A DNA stretch of 64,000 bases from Polaribacter sp. ALD11 (lineage in GTDB: Bacteria; Bacteroidota; Bacteroidia; Flavobacteriales; Flavobacteriaceae), in the NCBI RefSeq assembly GCF_002831685.1, contig NZ_CP025119.1, positions 2,626,001-2,690,000 on the forward strand, in the 5' to 3' direction. Within the stretch, counting starts at the first letter, position 1. Every line of letters begins with the position of its first letter. Positions 49,912 to 58,781 of this stretch are shown in pieces. The notes beneath the pieces were generated by a model. The model was given only the letters and a program-made list of their open reading frames with translations. It was not told the origin of the DNA and made no database searches. Made by a program: the position numbers and the translations under genes.

Positions 49912-50829
49912 ATGAAGAAACTTATATTAATAATTGCAGTTGTATTGTTTAGTATTTCTGCAAAGGCACAACAAGATCCACAGTACACACAATACATGTA
50001 CAATATGAACATCATAAACCCAGCATATGCTGGGTCTTATGATGCCTTGAGCATAAACTTTTTAGGGAGGTCTCAATGGGTTGGTATAGATGGGGCACCA
50101 CGAACATTAACTATGGGTATAAATTCTCCCGTTGGTAGAAATGTAGGTTTAGGCTTATCGGTTATAATAGATGAACTAGGCCCTGTAGAAGAACAAAATG
50201 TTTATGGAGATTTTTCTTACACTTTAAAAGTTGGTAAAAATGCAAAGTTAGCATTGGGGTTAAAAGCAGGTTTTACCTTCTTTAACGTTTGTTTACCTTG
50301 TCTAAGCACTGTAAATAAGAATGATGAGGCTTTTATAAATGAAAATGCAAATAAAGTATTGCCAAATTTTGGAGCTGGTGCTTTCTATTACACAAACAAA
50401 TTTTATGCAGGTTTATCTATACCTAATTTGTTGCAAACATTTCATTTTGAGAAAAAAGGAGGTCAAGTAACTAGAGCATCAGAGAGAAAACATTTTTTCC
50501 TTACTTCTGGTTATGTTTTTGATTTATCAAATGATGTAAAATTAAAACCATCTATGATGGTAAAAGCTGCTGAAGGAGCACCTTTATCTATAGACTTTTC
50601 TGGAAACGTTTTATTATACGATAAATTAGAGTTTGGTCTTTCTTACAGATTAGATGAATCTGTTTCTGCATTAATTAATGTTAGAGCATCAAGAAGTTTA
50701 AGAATAGGTTATGCTTATGATTATACGTTAACAAATCTTGGTAATTTCAATTCGGGTTCACATGAGGTTTTTGTCCTATTTAATTTCGATTTTGAAAGAA
50801 ATAAAATTAGATCACCAAGATTCTTCTAG
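49912..50829 (+). CDS. PorP/SprF family type IX secretion outer membrane protein
   Basis: A 305-residue outer-membrane beta-barrel of the PorP/SprF family. The signal peptide (MKKLILIIAVVLFSISAKAQQ) is followed by the family opening QDPQYTQYMYNMNIINPAYAGS, and the rest is alternating strands with a terminal Phe. SprF of F. johnsoniae is needed for secretion of SprB, and PorP for T9SS function, so this protein probably serves the giant adhesin encoded just upstream. The ATG at 49912 begins the signal peptide and lies 17 bp after the giant's stop; the longer frame from 49873 overlaps it. The OmpA-family gene follows after 16 bp. Confidence 0.95.
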   Translation: MKKLILIIAVVLFSISAKAQQDPQYTQYMYNMNIINPAYAGSYDALSINFLGRSQWVGIDGAPRTLTMGINSPVGRNVGLGLSVIIDELGPVEEQNVYGDFSYTLKVGKNAKLALGLKAGFTFFNVCLPCLSTVNKNDEAFINENANKVLPNFGAGAFYYTNKFYAGLSIPNLLQTFHFEKKGGQVTRASERKHFFLTSGYVFDLSNDVKLKPSMMVKAAEGAPLSIDFSGNVLLYDKLEFGLSYRLDESVSALINVRASRSLRIGYAYDYTLTNLGNFNSGSHEVFVLFNFDFERNKIRSPRFF

Positions 50830-50845
50830 ACTTAACAAAACAATT

Positions 50846-52825
50846 ATGAAAAAAACAATACAAATTACAGTCATACTTTTATTTAGCTCTTTTGCCATAT
50901 TTGGACAAACAAAAGAAACTAAAAAAGCAGATACCTATTTCGAAAACTTATCTTATGCATCGGCTGCGGAAACTTATAAAGCATTAGCAGAAGAAAACGC
51001 AACAGAACATGTTTTAAAAAGATTAGGAGATAGCTATTATTTTAATGTAAAGATGGTAGATGCATCAGAAGCTTATCGCAAGTTATTTAATGAATTTCCA
51101 AATCAAACACCAGAACATATTTTTAGATACGCACAAACTTTAAGAAGTATTGATAAGTTCGAAGATTCTAAAATGTGGATGAAAAAATTTCACCAAGCAA
51201 AAAAAGGAGATACAAGAGGTGTTCATTTTACAGATGAAGAGCTTTCTTTAGATGAATTAATAAAAGGAAAACCTGGGTATGAAGTAACAAATCAAAGAAG
51301 TATAAATACAAAGTATTCAGACTTTGGAGTTACAGATTATGGGAATACGATTCTTTTCTCATCACCTAGAAATAGAAATATATATGTAAAAAGAAACCAC
51401 AATAGAAATGATAAAAACTTTTTGGATATCTATAAAGTTATCAAAGAAAAAATAACGACTATTGAAGGTGAAGATTCACAGGTTAGACCAATGTTTACAG
51501 ATGAAGTTAACTCAATTTATCATGAGTCTTCTGTATCTTTTTCTCCAGATAGACAAACAATGTATTTTACAAGAAATAATTATGTAGCTGGTAAGTATAA
51601 AGTTGATGAAGAAGGTTATAATAATTTAAAAATACTAAAAGCAGAATGGGTTTATAATAAATGGACGAATATAGTAGAACTTCCTTTTAATAGTAGTGAA
51701 TATTCTACGGGTCACCCCTCTGTAAGTAAAAATGGTGAAAAACTTTATTTTGCTTCAGACATGCCCGGAGGAATTGGTGCAACAGATATCTATGTTGTAG
51801 ATATTAAAACTGATGGTTCTTTTGGTGCAGTTCAAAATTTAGGTTCTGAAGTAAATACAGAAGGTAGAGAGATGTTTCCTTTTATTTCAGATGAAGAAGT
51901 ATTATATTTTTCTTCAGACGGTCATTTTGGTATTGGAGCTCTAGATGTTTTTGCAACTAAAAAAGAAAAAGGACTTTATAAAAAACCAGTTAATTTAAAA
52001 GCACCTGTAAATTCTAAATTAGATGATTTTGCATTTTCTATAAACTCAGTAACTAAAAAAGGTTATTTGTCTTCAAATAGAGAAGGTGGTGTTGGTGATG
52101 ATGATATTTATGCGGTTGTAGAATTAGAGCAACCAGAAGTTGTTAAAACGGCTTGTACACAAATAGTTTCTGGAACTGTAAAAGATAAAAAATATCAGAA
52201 TCCATTACCTGGTACAAAGTTAATTTTAAAAGACGCAAATGGTACAGTTGTTAAAGAAGTATATGCAGATGCAAATGCATCATTTACCTTTACATTACCT
52301 TGTAATAAACAATATACAATAGATGCTGTAAAAGAATATTATCAACCAGATACAGCGTCTTTTGTAACAACTAAAGAACAAAAAATAGCGCTTAATTTAA
52401 ATTTTGACATGCAAATAATATCGGATTTTGCTTATAATGAAAGAGGAGAATTAGTTATTGATATTAAGCCTATTTATTTTGATTATGACAAATCTAATAT
52501 TAGAGAAGATGCAGCAATAGAACTAAATAATATTGTTCGTGTTATGAAAAAGTATCAGAAAATAGTAATAAGATCTAGTTCACATACAGATGCAAGAGGT
52601 AAAGAAGAGTATAATGAAGCTTTATCAGATAGAAGAGCAAAATCTTCAGTAGCTTATATTATTAACAAAGGAATTAATTCTAACAGAATTTCAGGAAAAG
52701 GCTTTGGTGAAACAAGATTGGTAAATGGCTGTATAGACAATGATAGACATACAAATAGCGTAAAATGTACCAAAGAAGAACATCAAGCAAATAGAAGAAC
52801 AGAGTTTGTTATTATAAAAATGTAA
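50846..52825 (+). CDS. OmpA-family protein with PD40-like propeller repeats
   Basis: A 659-residue exported protein. A signal peptide ends near residue 21 (FAIFGQ). A TPR-like region (about 25-130) follows, then a propeller of PD40/WD40-type strands (about 150-440) with FSPDRQTMYFTR, VSKNGEKLYFASDMPGG and LYFSSDGHFGIG. Next come a carboxypeptidase-regulatory-like beta domain (about 450-520) and a C-terminal OmpA/Pal peptidoglycan-binding domain (about 550-659) with IYFDYDKSNIR and HTDARGKEEYN. This architecture is the usual partner of PorP/SprF-type genes, and the protein likely links T9SS or adhesin parts to the cell wall. It ends the adhesin operon; a terminator follows at once. Confidence 0.94.
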   Translation: MKKTIQITVILLFSSFAIFGQTKETKKADTYFENLSYASAAETYKALAEENATEHVLKRLGDSYYFNVKMVDASEAYRKLFNEFPNQTPEHIFRYAQTLRSIDKFEDSKMWMKKFHQAKKGDTRGVHFTDEELSLDELIKGKPGYEVTNQRSINTKYSDFGVTDYGNTILFSSPRNRNIYVKRNHNRNDKNFLDIYKVIKEKITTIEGEDSQVRPMFTDEVNSIYHESSVSFSPDRQTMYFTRNNYVAGKYKVDEEGYNNLKILKAEWVYNKWTNIVELPFNSSEYSTGHPSVSKNGEKLYFASDMPGGIGATDIYVVDIKTDGSFGAVQNLGSEVNTEGREMFPFISDEEVLYFSSDGHFGIGALDVFATKKEKGLYKKPVNLKAPVNSKLDDFAFSINSVTKKGYLSSNREGGVGDDDIYAVVELEQPEVVKTACTQIVSGTVKDKKYQNPLPGTKLILKDANGTVVKEVYADANASFTFTLPCNKQYTIDAVKEYYQPDTASFVTTKEQKIALNLNFDMQIISDFAYNERGELVIDIKPIYFDYDKSNIREDAAIELNNIVRVMKKYQKIVIRSSSHTDARGKEEYNEALSDRRAKSSVAYIINKGINSNRISGKGFGETRLVNGCIDNDRHTNSVKCTKEEHQANRRTEFVIIKM

Positions 52826-52848
52826 TAGATAATTATTTACAATTTAAG

Positions 52849-52877
52849 AAGAGTCTTTTATAAGGCTCTTTTTTTTT
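52849..52877 (+). terminator. Terminator of the adhesin operon
   Basis: AAGAGTCTT pairs with AAGGCTCTT (one G-T pair) around a four-base loop; a nine-base T run follows. Confidence 0.85.
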
Positions 52878-52942
52878 GTGCCATAAATCAAAGAATTACA
52901 AGAAATTGATTAATTTCGCAATCTTATAAGAAAAGATACATA

Positions 52943-55900
52943 ATGAAAGCGAAATTTCCTGAGTATAAAGGTCTTGACTTGCCAAAAGTAGCAGAAGAAA
53001 TTCTAAACTATTGGGAACAAAATAACATATTTGAAAAAAGTGTAACTACAAGAGAAGGTGCAGAACCTTATGTTTTCTTTGAAGGACCTCCTTCTGCAAA
53101 CGGACTTCCAGGAGTTCACCATGTTTTAGCGAGAGCGATTAAAGATATTTTTCCGCGCTATAAAACCATGAAAGGATACCAAGTAAAGCGTAAAGCTGGT
53201 TGGGATACGCATGGTCTACCAATAGAGTTAGGTGTAGAAAAAGAATTAGGAATTACTAAAGAAGACATTGGTAAGAAAATTTCTGTGGAAGATTATAATG
53301 CAGCCTGTAGAAAAGCAGTAATGCGTTACACGGATATTTGGAATGATTTAACTCAGAAAATGGGGTATTGGGTAGATATGGAAGATCCATATATTACTTA
53401 TGAACCAAAATATATGGAATCTGTTTGGTGGTTGCTAAAAGAGATTTATAATAAAGAATTAATTTACAAAGGTTATACCATTCAGCCTTATTCACCAAAA
53501 GCAGGTACAGGTTTAAGTTCTCACGAACTAAATCAACCAGGAACTTACCAAGATGTAACAGATACTACAATTGTTGCGCAATTTAAGGCAGTAGAAAATA
53601 CACTTCCAGGTTTTTTACAAAACGAAGGAACTATTCATTTTATAGCTTGGACAACAACTCCTTGGACGCTGCCAAGTAATACAGCATTAACTGTTGGGCC
53701 AAAAATTGAGTATGTTTTAGTAGATACTTTCAATCAATATACGTTTGAACCAACAAAAGTTGTGTTGGCAAAAAAATTAGTTGGAAAACAATTTGGAGGG
53801 AAAAATAGTGTTCGAGTTGAAACCTTAGAAGAACTAAAAGCGTATAATTCTGGTGATAAAAAGATTCCTTTTTATGTAGTAAAAGAATTTATAGGTAAAG
53901 ATTTAGTTGGAATTAAGTACGAGCAATTATTAGATTACGATTGTAAGTTTGAAAACAAACAAGACGCTTTTAGAATAATTTCTGGAGATTTTGTAACTAC
54001 AGAAGATGGAACAGGAATTGTACACACCGCGCCAACTTTTGGAGCAGATGATGCTTTAGTAGCAAAACAAGCAGTGCCTCCAATTCCACCCTTATTAATT
54101 AAGGATGAAAATGATAATTTAGTTCCTTTAGTAGATTTACAAGGTAGATTCAGAAAAGAAATTAAGGATGATATTTATGGTTTTGCAGGAGAATATGTTA
54201 AAGCAGAATATTTAAATGAAAAAGATTTAGAAGTAGCATTAGAAATTCAACAAGAAAAATTAACGGAGGTTTTAAAAAATCAAGACAAATATTTATCTGT
54301 TGATGAACGTTTAGGACTGAAGTTAAAGAACGAAAACAAAGCTTTTAAAGTCGAAAAATACAAACACAGTTATCCGAATTGTTGGCGTACAGATAAACCA
54401 ATTTTATATTACCCGTTAGATTCTTGGTTTATTAAAGTAACCGATGTAAAAGACAGAATGCACGAGTTGAACAAAACGATTAACTGGAAACCTGAATCTA
54501 CAGGAACTGGACGTTTTGGAAACTGGTTAGCAAATGCAAACGATTGGAATTTATCTCGTTCTAGATATTGGGGAATTCCATTACCAATCTGGAGAACAGA
54601 AGATGGTAAAGAAGAAATTTGTATAGGTTCTGTAAAAGAATTAAAAGAACAGATGGCAAAGGCTGTTGAAGCTGGCGTTTTAGCAAAAGATATTTTTGAA
54701 GATTTTGAAGTCGGAAATATGACTGAAGAAAACTATGCGAAAATAGATTTACATAAGAATATTGTAGATGAAATTGTGTTGGTTTCTGCAACCGGACAAC
54801 CAATGAAACGTGAAAGCGATTTAATTGATGTTTGGTTCGATTCTGGTTCTATGCCTTATGCACAATGGCATTATCCGTTTGAAAATAAAGAAAACATTGA
54901 TGGTGGGAAAGCTTTTCCAGCAGACTTTATTGCAGAAGGAGTAGATCAAACAAGAGGTTGGTTTTATACCATGCATGCCATTGCAACAATGGTTTTCGAT
55001 TCTATAGCATATAAAAACGTGGTTTCTAACGGATTGGTTTTAGATAAAAACGGACATAAAATGTCTAAACGTTTAGGGAATGCAACAGATCCGTTTACAA
55101 CTTTATCTACCTATGGTGCAGATGCAACACGTTGGTATATGATTTCTAATGCAAATCCTTGGGACAACTTAAAATTTGATTTAGAAGGGATTGAAGAGGT
55201 AAAACGTAAGTTTTTCGGAACGTTATACAACACCTATTCGTTCTTTACTTTATATACAAACATTGATGGTTTTTCTTACAAAGAAGCAGATATTCCTTTA
55301 GAAAAAAGACCAGAATTAGATCGATGGATTTTATCTGAATTACACACTTTAATTAATAAAGTAGATAAATTCTACGAAGAATATGAACCTACGAGAGCTG
55401 CAAGAGCAATATCAGACTTTACTCAAGATTATTTAAGTAACTGGTATGTGCGTTTAAGTAGAAGACGTTTTTGGAAAGGAGATTATCAAACAGATAAGAT
55501 TTCTGCATATCAAACTTTGTACACATGTATGAATACGATTGCAAAATTGGGTGCACCAATTGCACCTTTCTTTATGGATCGATTGTATCAAGATTTAAAT
55601 TCTGTTACTCAAAAAGAAACATCAGAAAGTATTCATTTAGCAAATTTTCCAAAATACGATGCAAGCTTTGTAGATAAAAGTTTAGAACGTAAAATGGAAA
55701 ATGCGCAAACAATATCATCTTTGGTTTTATCGTTAAGAGCGAAAGAGAAGATAAAAGTACGCCAGCCATTGCAAAAAATAATGATTCCTGTTGATAATGC
55801 ACAACAGAAGGAAGAAATTTTAGCAGTTGCTGATTTAATTAAGAACGAAGTAAATATTAAAGAAATTCAGATTTTAGACGATGCTTCAGAAATTTTAATC

Positions 55901-56419
55901 AAACAAATTAAGCCGAATTTTAAAACATTAGGGCCAAAGTTTGGAAAAGATATGCGTTTTATAGCTGCTGAAGTTCAAAAGTTTAATCAAGAAGATATTA
56001 ACAAAATAGAGAAAGATAAAAACATTCTTCTTAACGTTAATGGAAAAAATATTACTTTGGAACTCTCGGATGTAGAGATATCATCTAAAGACATAGAAGG
56101 TTGGTTAGTCGCAAATGAAGGTTCGTTAACGGTTGCTTTAGACGTTACTATAAGTGAGGAATTGCACAAAGAAGGAGTTGCTAGAGAGTTGGTAAACAGA
56201 ATTCAGAATGCGCGTAAAGACACTGGTTTAGAAGTAACAGATAAAATTAAATTAACGGTTTTAAATTTCGAAAACCTACAAAAATCTATCACAGATAATA
56301 AGGAATACATTATGAGTGAAACATTAACCAAAGAATTGGTTTTTGTAGATGAGTTAAACAATGGTACAGAAATTGAATTTGATACCATTAAAAGTAGAAT
56401 ATTAATAGAAAAATTGTAA
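52943..56419 (+). CDS. ileS: Isoleucyl-tRNA synthetase with GXHH signature
   Basis: A 1,158-residue class I synthetase that charges tRNA-Ile in the cytoplasm. It has the SANGLPGVHHVLARAIKD region, the editing segment WTTTPWTLPSNTAL (about residue 235) and KMSKR (706-710). The signature that is normally HxGH here reads G57-V58-H59-H60, the GXHH form known from some IleRS2 enzymes, where it goes with very high resistance to mupirocin. The long eukaryote-like C-terminal region also fits the IleRS2 type. It is 4 bp before the DksA-like gene, so the two are one operon. Length is normal for the group. Confidence 0.96.
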   Translation: MKAKFPEYKGLDLPKVAEEILNYWEQNNIFEKSVTTREGAEPYVFFEGPPSANGLPGVHHVLARAIKDIFPRYKTMKGYQVKRKAGWDTHGLPIELGVEKELGITKEDIGKKISVEDYNAACRKAVMRYTDIWNDLTQKMGYWVDMEDPYITYEPKYMESVWWLLKEIYNKELIYKGYTIQPYSPKAGTGLSSHELNQPGTYQDVTDTTIVAQFKAVENTLPGFLQNEGTIHFIAWTTTPWTLPSNTALTVGPKIEYVLVDTFNQYTFEPTKVVLAKKLVGKQFGGKNSVRVETLEELKAYNSGDKKIPFYVVKEFIGKDLVGIKYEQLLDYDCKFENKQDAFRIISGDFVTTEDGTGIVHTAPTFGADDALVAKQAVPPIPPLLIKDENDNLVPLVDLQGRFRKEIKDDIYGFAGEYVKAEYLNEKDLEVALEIQQEKLTEVLKNQDKYLSVDERLGLKLKNENKAFKVEKYKHSYPNCWRTDKPILYYPLDSWFIKVTDVKDRMHELNKTINWKPESTGTGRFGNWLANANDWNLSRSRYWGIPLPIWRTEDGKEEICIGSVKELKEQMAKAVEAGVLAKDIFEDFEVGNMTEENYAKIDLHKNIVDEIVLVSATGQPMKRESDLIDVWFDSGSMPYAQWHYPFENKENIDGGKAFPADFIAEGVDQTRGWFYTMHAIATMVFDSIAYKNVVSNGLVLDKNGHKMSKRLGNATDPFTTLSTYGADATRWYMISNANPWDNLKFDLEGIEEVKRKFFGTLYNTYSFFTLYTNIDGFSYKEADIPLEKRPELDRWILSELHTLINKVDKFYEEYEPTRAARAISDFTQDYLSNWYVRLSRRRFWKGDYQTDKISAYQTLYTCMNTIAKLGAPIAPFFMDRLYQDLNSVTQKETSESIHLANFPKYDASFVDKSLERKMENAQTISSLVLSLRAKEKIKVRQPLQKIMIPVDNAQQKEEILAVADLIKNEVNIKEIQILDDASEILIKQIKPNFKTLGPKFGKDMRFIAAEVQKFNQEDINKIEKDKNILLNVNGKNITLELSDVEISSKDIEGWLVANEGSLTVALDVTISEELHKEGVARELVNRIQNARKDTGLEVTDKIKLTVLNFENLQKSITDNKEYIMSETLTKELVFVDELNNGTEIEFDTIKSRILIEKL

Positions 56420-56423
56420 GAAT

Positions 56424-56801
56424 ATGTCAGACGTTAAATTAAGATATTCAGATGCAGATTTACAAGAGTTTAAAGCAATTATAGATCAAAAAATTACAAG
56501 GGCAGAAACAGATTTAGAGTCATTAGAAAGTTCGTATAAAAATAATGCTGGTAATGGTACAGATGATACATCACCATCATTTAAATCATTTGATGAAGGT
56601 TCTGAGGTAATGAGCAAAGAGTCTAATGTGCAGTTAGCAATACGACAAGAAAAGTTTATTAGAGACCTTAAAAATGCCTTAATGCGTATAGAAAATAAAA
56701 CATACGGTATTTGTAGAGTTACACGTAAATTAATTCAAAAAGAGCGCTTAAAATTAGTGCCTCACGCTACTTTAAGTATTGAAGCAAAACGCAAACAATA
56801 G
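56424..56801 (+). CDS. TraR/DksA family protein with degenerate zinc finger
   Basis: A 125-residue cytoplasmic protein with a long N-terminal coiled coil (about residues 8-95) and a C-terminal segment in the place of the DksA zinc finger. Only one Cys of the four remains (YGICRVTRKLI); the other three are replaced, and LVPHATLSIEAK ends the domain. This form is usual in Bacteroidota homologues. DksA proteins bind the secondary channel of RNA polymerase and mediate the stringent response. Whether this form still does so is not known. It follows ileS by 4 bp and is closed by a terminator. Confidence 0.9.
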   Translation: MSDVKLRYSDADLQEFKAIIDQKITRAETDLESLESSYKNNAGNGTDDTSPSFKSFDEGSEVMSKESNVQLAIRQEKFIRDLKNALMRIENKTYGICRVTRKLIQKERLKLVPHATLSIEAKRKQ

Positions 56802-56807
56802 TATTTA

Positions 56808-56840
56808 AAAAAGCTTCCATTATTTGGAAGCTTTTTTTTA
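56808..56840. terminator. Terminator after the ileS operon
   Basis: A perfect 13-bp stem AAAAAAGCTTCCA/TGGAAGCTTTTTT around a five-base loop, with a T run. Confidence 0.9.
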
Positions 56841-56930
56841 TTGTAAACAACAAAAACTGTCGTTTGAGGGTTTTTCTGAAGTATGAAGAAAAATTGTTTC
56901 CGAAAATTCGGGAGAGAACTTATATTATTA

Positions 56931-57578
56931 ATGAAAAATTATATCTTTCTTATTTGTTTTTTTTCAGTTTCTTTTTTAGGATTCTCTCAAAAAAAAGCAA
57001 TAAAAAAATTTACAACCGCTGCGAAAACAATTAGTATTTTTACAGAAGGGTTAGATGATTTTGTGTTAGAAAATTCAGATTCTGAGTTTATAGAAGTTTT
57101 TTTGTATGCAGAAAACCCAAACAAACAGCATATTATTGTTGAAGAAAAAAATAGGGAAACGGAAATAAGATTTAAAATTCCTGTTTTTAAAAATGAAGAT
57201 GAAATCTTTAGAAAGTATATTACAAAAAGATTAAAAAGAGCAACAGCAACCATTAAACTTCCAAAAAATAGTGCTATTTCTATTTTTGGAGAAAACATTA
57301 ATATTACGTCTAAGAGTTACAACGGAGACTTAAGAGTTTTTATAGAAAATGGGATTGTGAAATTAGATACGATTCAGCAAAATTTAGAATTAAAAGTGTT
57401 CTCTGGCAATATCTTAGGAACTTTTAAAAAGACAAACCTTAAAGCAGTTTCTAATCTTGGGAAAATTAAAATTGACGGCAATTTTTATCAAAAAAAATAT
57501 CAAGAAAAAGAACTTTCAGTAACTACAAAAGTATCAATTACTACAATAAAAGGGAATATTTTCTTAACACACCAATAA
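56931..57578 (+). CDS. Exported adhesin-like (DUF4097-type) protein
   Basis: A 215-residue protein with a signal peptide (MKNYIFLICFFSVSFLGFSQ). The rest alternates short beta strands of the kind seen in DUF4097-like beta-helical proteins, for example FTEGLDDFVLENSD, ATIKLPKNSAISIFG, ITSKSYNGDLRVF and a late TTIKGNIFLTHQ end. The function is unknown. An upstream ATG at 56883 gives 16 more residues rich in Lys and Arg; the ATG at 56931 fits the signal peptide better. lspA starts 43 bp downstream, and the pair may share a transcript. Confidence 0.78.
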   Translation: MKNYIFLICFFSVSFLGFSQKKAIKKFTTAAKTISIFTEGLDDFVLENSDSEFIEVFLYAENPNKQHIIVEEKNRETEIRFKIPVFKNEDEIFRKYITKRLKRATATIKLPKNSAISIFGENINITSKSYNGDLRVFIENGIVKLDTIQQNLELKVFSGNILGTFKKTNLKAVSNLGKIKIDGNFYQKKYQEKELSVTTKVSITTIKGNIFLTHQ

Positions 57579-57621
57579 ATATAATAATAGTGTTATTTTT
57601 GTGTCCATAAAATCAAAAAAA

Positions 57622-58239
57622 ATGTCAAAGAAGAAGCTGGCAATTCTTACTATAATTATCGCTATTTTATTAGATCAGATTATAAAAATCTATGTAAAAA
57701 CTCACTTTGTTTTAGGTGAAGAAGTCTTAGTTTTCGATTGGTTTAGAATCCATTTTACCGAAAACAACGGAATGGCAATGGGTTTTGAATTTGGTGGTAA
57801 AGCAGGAAAACTTTTTTTAACTTTATTTAGATTGGTTGCAGTTTCTGCAATTATTTATTGGTTAATTGGTACTATAAAAAGTAAAGTACACAATGCTGTA
57901 ATTATAGCAATATCTTTAATTTTTTCTGGTGCAGTTGGTAATATTATAGATTCTGTTTTTTACGGAGTTATTTTTGATAATTCTAATCATAAAATAGCAA
58001 CGTTATTTACAGACAAGCCATACGGCACTTTGTTTCATGGTAAAGTTGTAGATATGTTTTATTTTCCTCTTTGGCAAGGAACATTACCAGAATGGATTCC
58101 TTTTATGGGAGGAGAATTCTTTACTTTCTTTCAATATATATTTAATCCTGCAGATGCTTTTATTTCTGTTGGAGTTGCGTTATTATTTATTTTTAACAAA
58201 CAAGCTTTTCCTAAAGAAGAGAAGAGAGTAGAAGCATAA
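57622..58239 (+). CDS. lspA: Lipoprotein signal peptidase (signal peptidase II)
   Basis: A 205-residue inner-membrane aspartyl protease that cuts the signal peptide of prolipoproteins. Four hydrophobic helices are visible. The active-site Asp residues are D144 in VVDMFYFP and D178 in NPADAFI; the conserved GAVGNIID segment (102-110) is also present. The loop between the third helix and VVD is longer than in E. coli, as is common in Bacteroidota. The ATG at 57622 is preferred. A GTG at 57601 in the same frame overlaps a TATTTTTG promoter-like element (57594-57601), which argues against it. It lies near ileS and the DksA-like gene, an arrangement often seen in this phylum. Confidence 0.94.
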   Translation: MSKKKLAILTIIIAILLDQIIKIYVKTHFVLGEEVLVFDWFRIHFTENNGMAMGFEFGGKAGKLFLTLFRLVAVSAIIYWLIGTIKSKVHNAVIIAISLIFSGAVGNIIDSVFYGVIFDNSNHKIATLFTDKPYGTLFHGKVVDMFYFPLWQGTLPEWIPFMGGEFFTFFQYIFNPADAFISVGVALLFIFNKQAFPKEEKRVEA

Positions 58240-58507
58240 TTGTTTTTAGAGATTACAAAGAAAAAGACATAAATTCCTTGTTTTTAATGATAAACAGATG
58301 TTCTTTATAGCACTTCGTTTCAAATTGGAGTCGCTATAACTAACAATGTGCAATACATAGTCTAAGAGGTACTTAGGTTAATATACTATAACTTTGAGTG
58401 AGTTTTAGTTTTTGGTAAAAATAGATCAATTTTTATTTTTGTTTAAAATCAGAAGTTAATAGGAACACTTTAATTCTTAATGATTTAAGAAGGTTATTTT
58501 TAAAATA
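58240..58507. other. Intergenic region between lspA and the minus-strand block
   Basis: The gene-free stretch is 58240-58574. TAACTTTG at 58389-58396 matches a plus-strand -7 element, but no gene follows it. A 7-bp inverted repeat (TTATAGC 58305, GCTATAA 58333) is present without a T tract. I see no open frame in this stretch. Confidence 0.45.
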
Positions 58508-58545
58508 AAGAAAGGCTGTCAAAATTAATTTTGACAGCCTTTCTT
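58508..58545. terminator. Perfect 38-bp palindrome, terminator of the minus-strand unit
   Basis: AAGAAAGGCTGTCAAAATTA and its exact complement form a perfect 38-bp palindrome, rich enough in AT at its ends to act as a terminator on either strand. It lies 30 bp past the stop of the 59-residue protein. The second copy of the unit has an unrelated hairpin at the same place. Confidence 0.75.
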
Positions 58546-58574
58546 ATTTAAGCATTGTTACTTTCCTGTTTTTA

Positions 58575-58754
58575 TTAGAATCCGCTTCCAGGAGCTTCAG
58601 GGCTTGCAGCTTGAGCTTTCTGCGGATTTAAGATCATATAGGTTCCTAATGCAGTTAGGGCTGCATATTTACCATAGCTTCCAATTTTCTTAATAGCATC
58701 TTTACGAGTAATTTCTTGTGATTTATCGTGAGTATTTTCGTTTTGTTTTTTCAT
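58575..58754 (-). CDS. 59-residue exported peptide precursor, copy 1
   Basis: The ATG at 58754 (minus strand) opens 59 codons to TAA 58575-58577. The product has a charged N-terminus with TRKDAIKK at residues 16-23 (Tat-like, with RK in place of RR), a short hydrophobic helix (about 30-42), and AQA at 47-49, a good signal-peptidase site. Cleavage there would release ASPEAPGSGF (residues 50-59). The start lies 27 bp after the stop of the T9SS surface protein, so the two are cotranscribed. A copy with two changes and the same tail lies at 63143-63322. The function is unknown; a secreted signal or structural peptide is an inference. Confidence 0.85.
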   Translation of the reverse strand: MKKQNENTHDKSQEITRKDAIKKIGSYGKYAALTALGTYMILNPQKAQAASPEAPGSGF

Positions 58755-58781
58755 GATATTTTGTCTTTAAAATTCTCGTTA

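Noticed and set aside
57601-57621. GTG start for lspA
   Set aside because: It overlaps the TATTTTTG element and adds only seven basic residues before the membrane helix.
58305-58339. End of an insertion sequence (7-bp inverted repeat TTATAGC/GCTATAA)
   Set aside because: No transposase frame, no target duplication, and the repeat is short enough to occur by chance.
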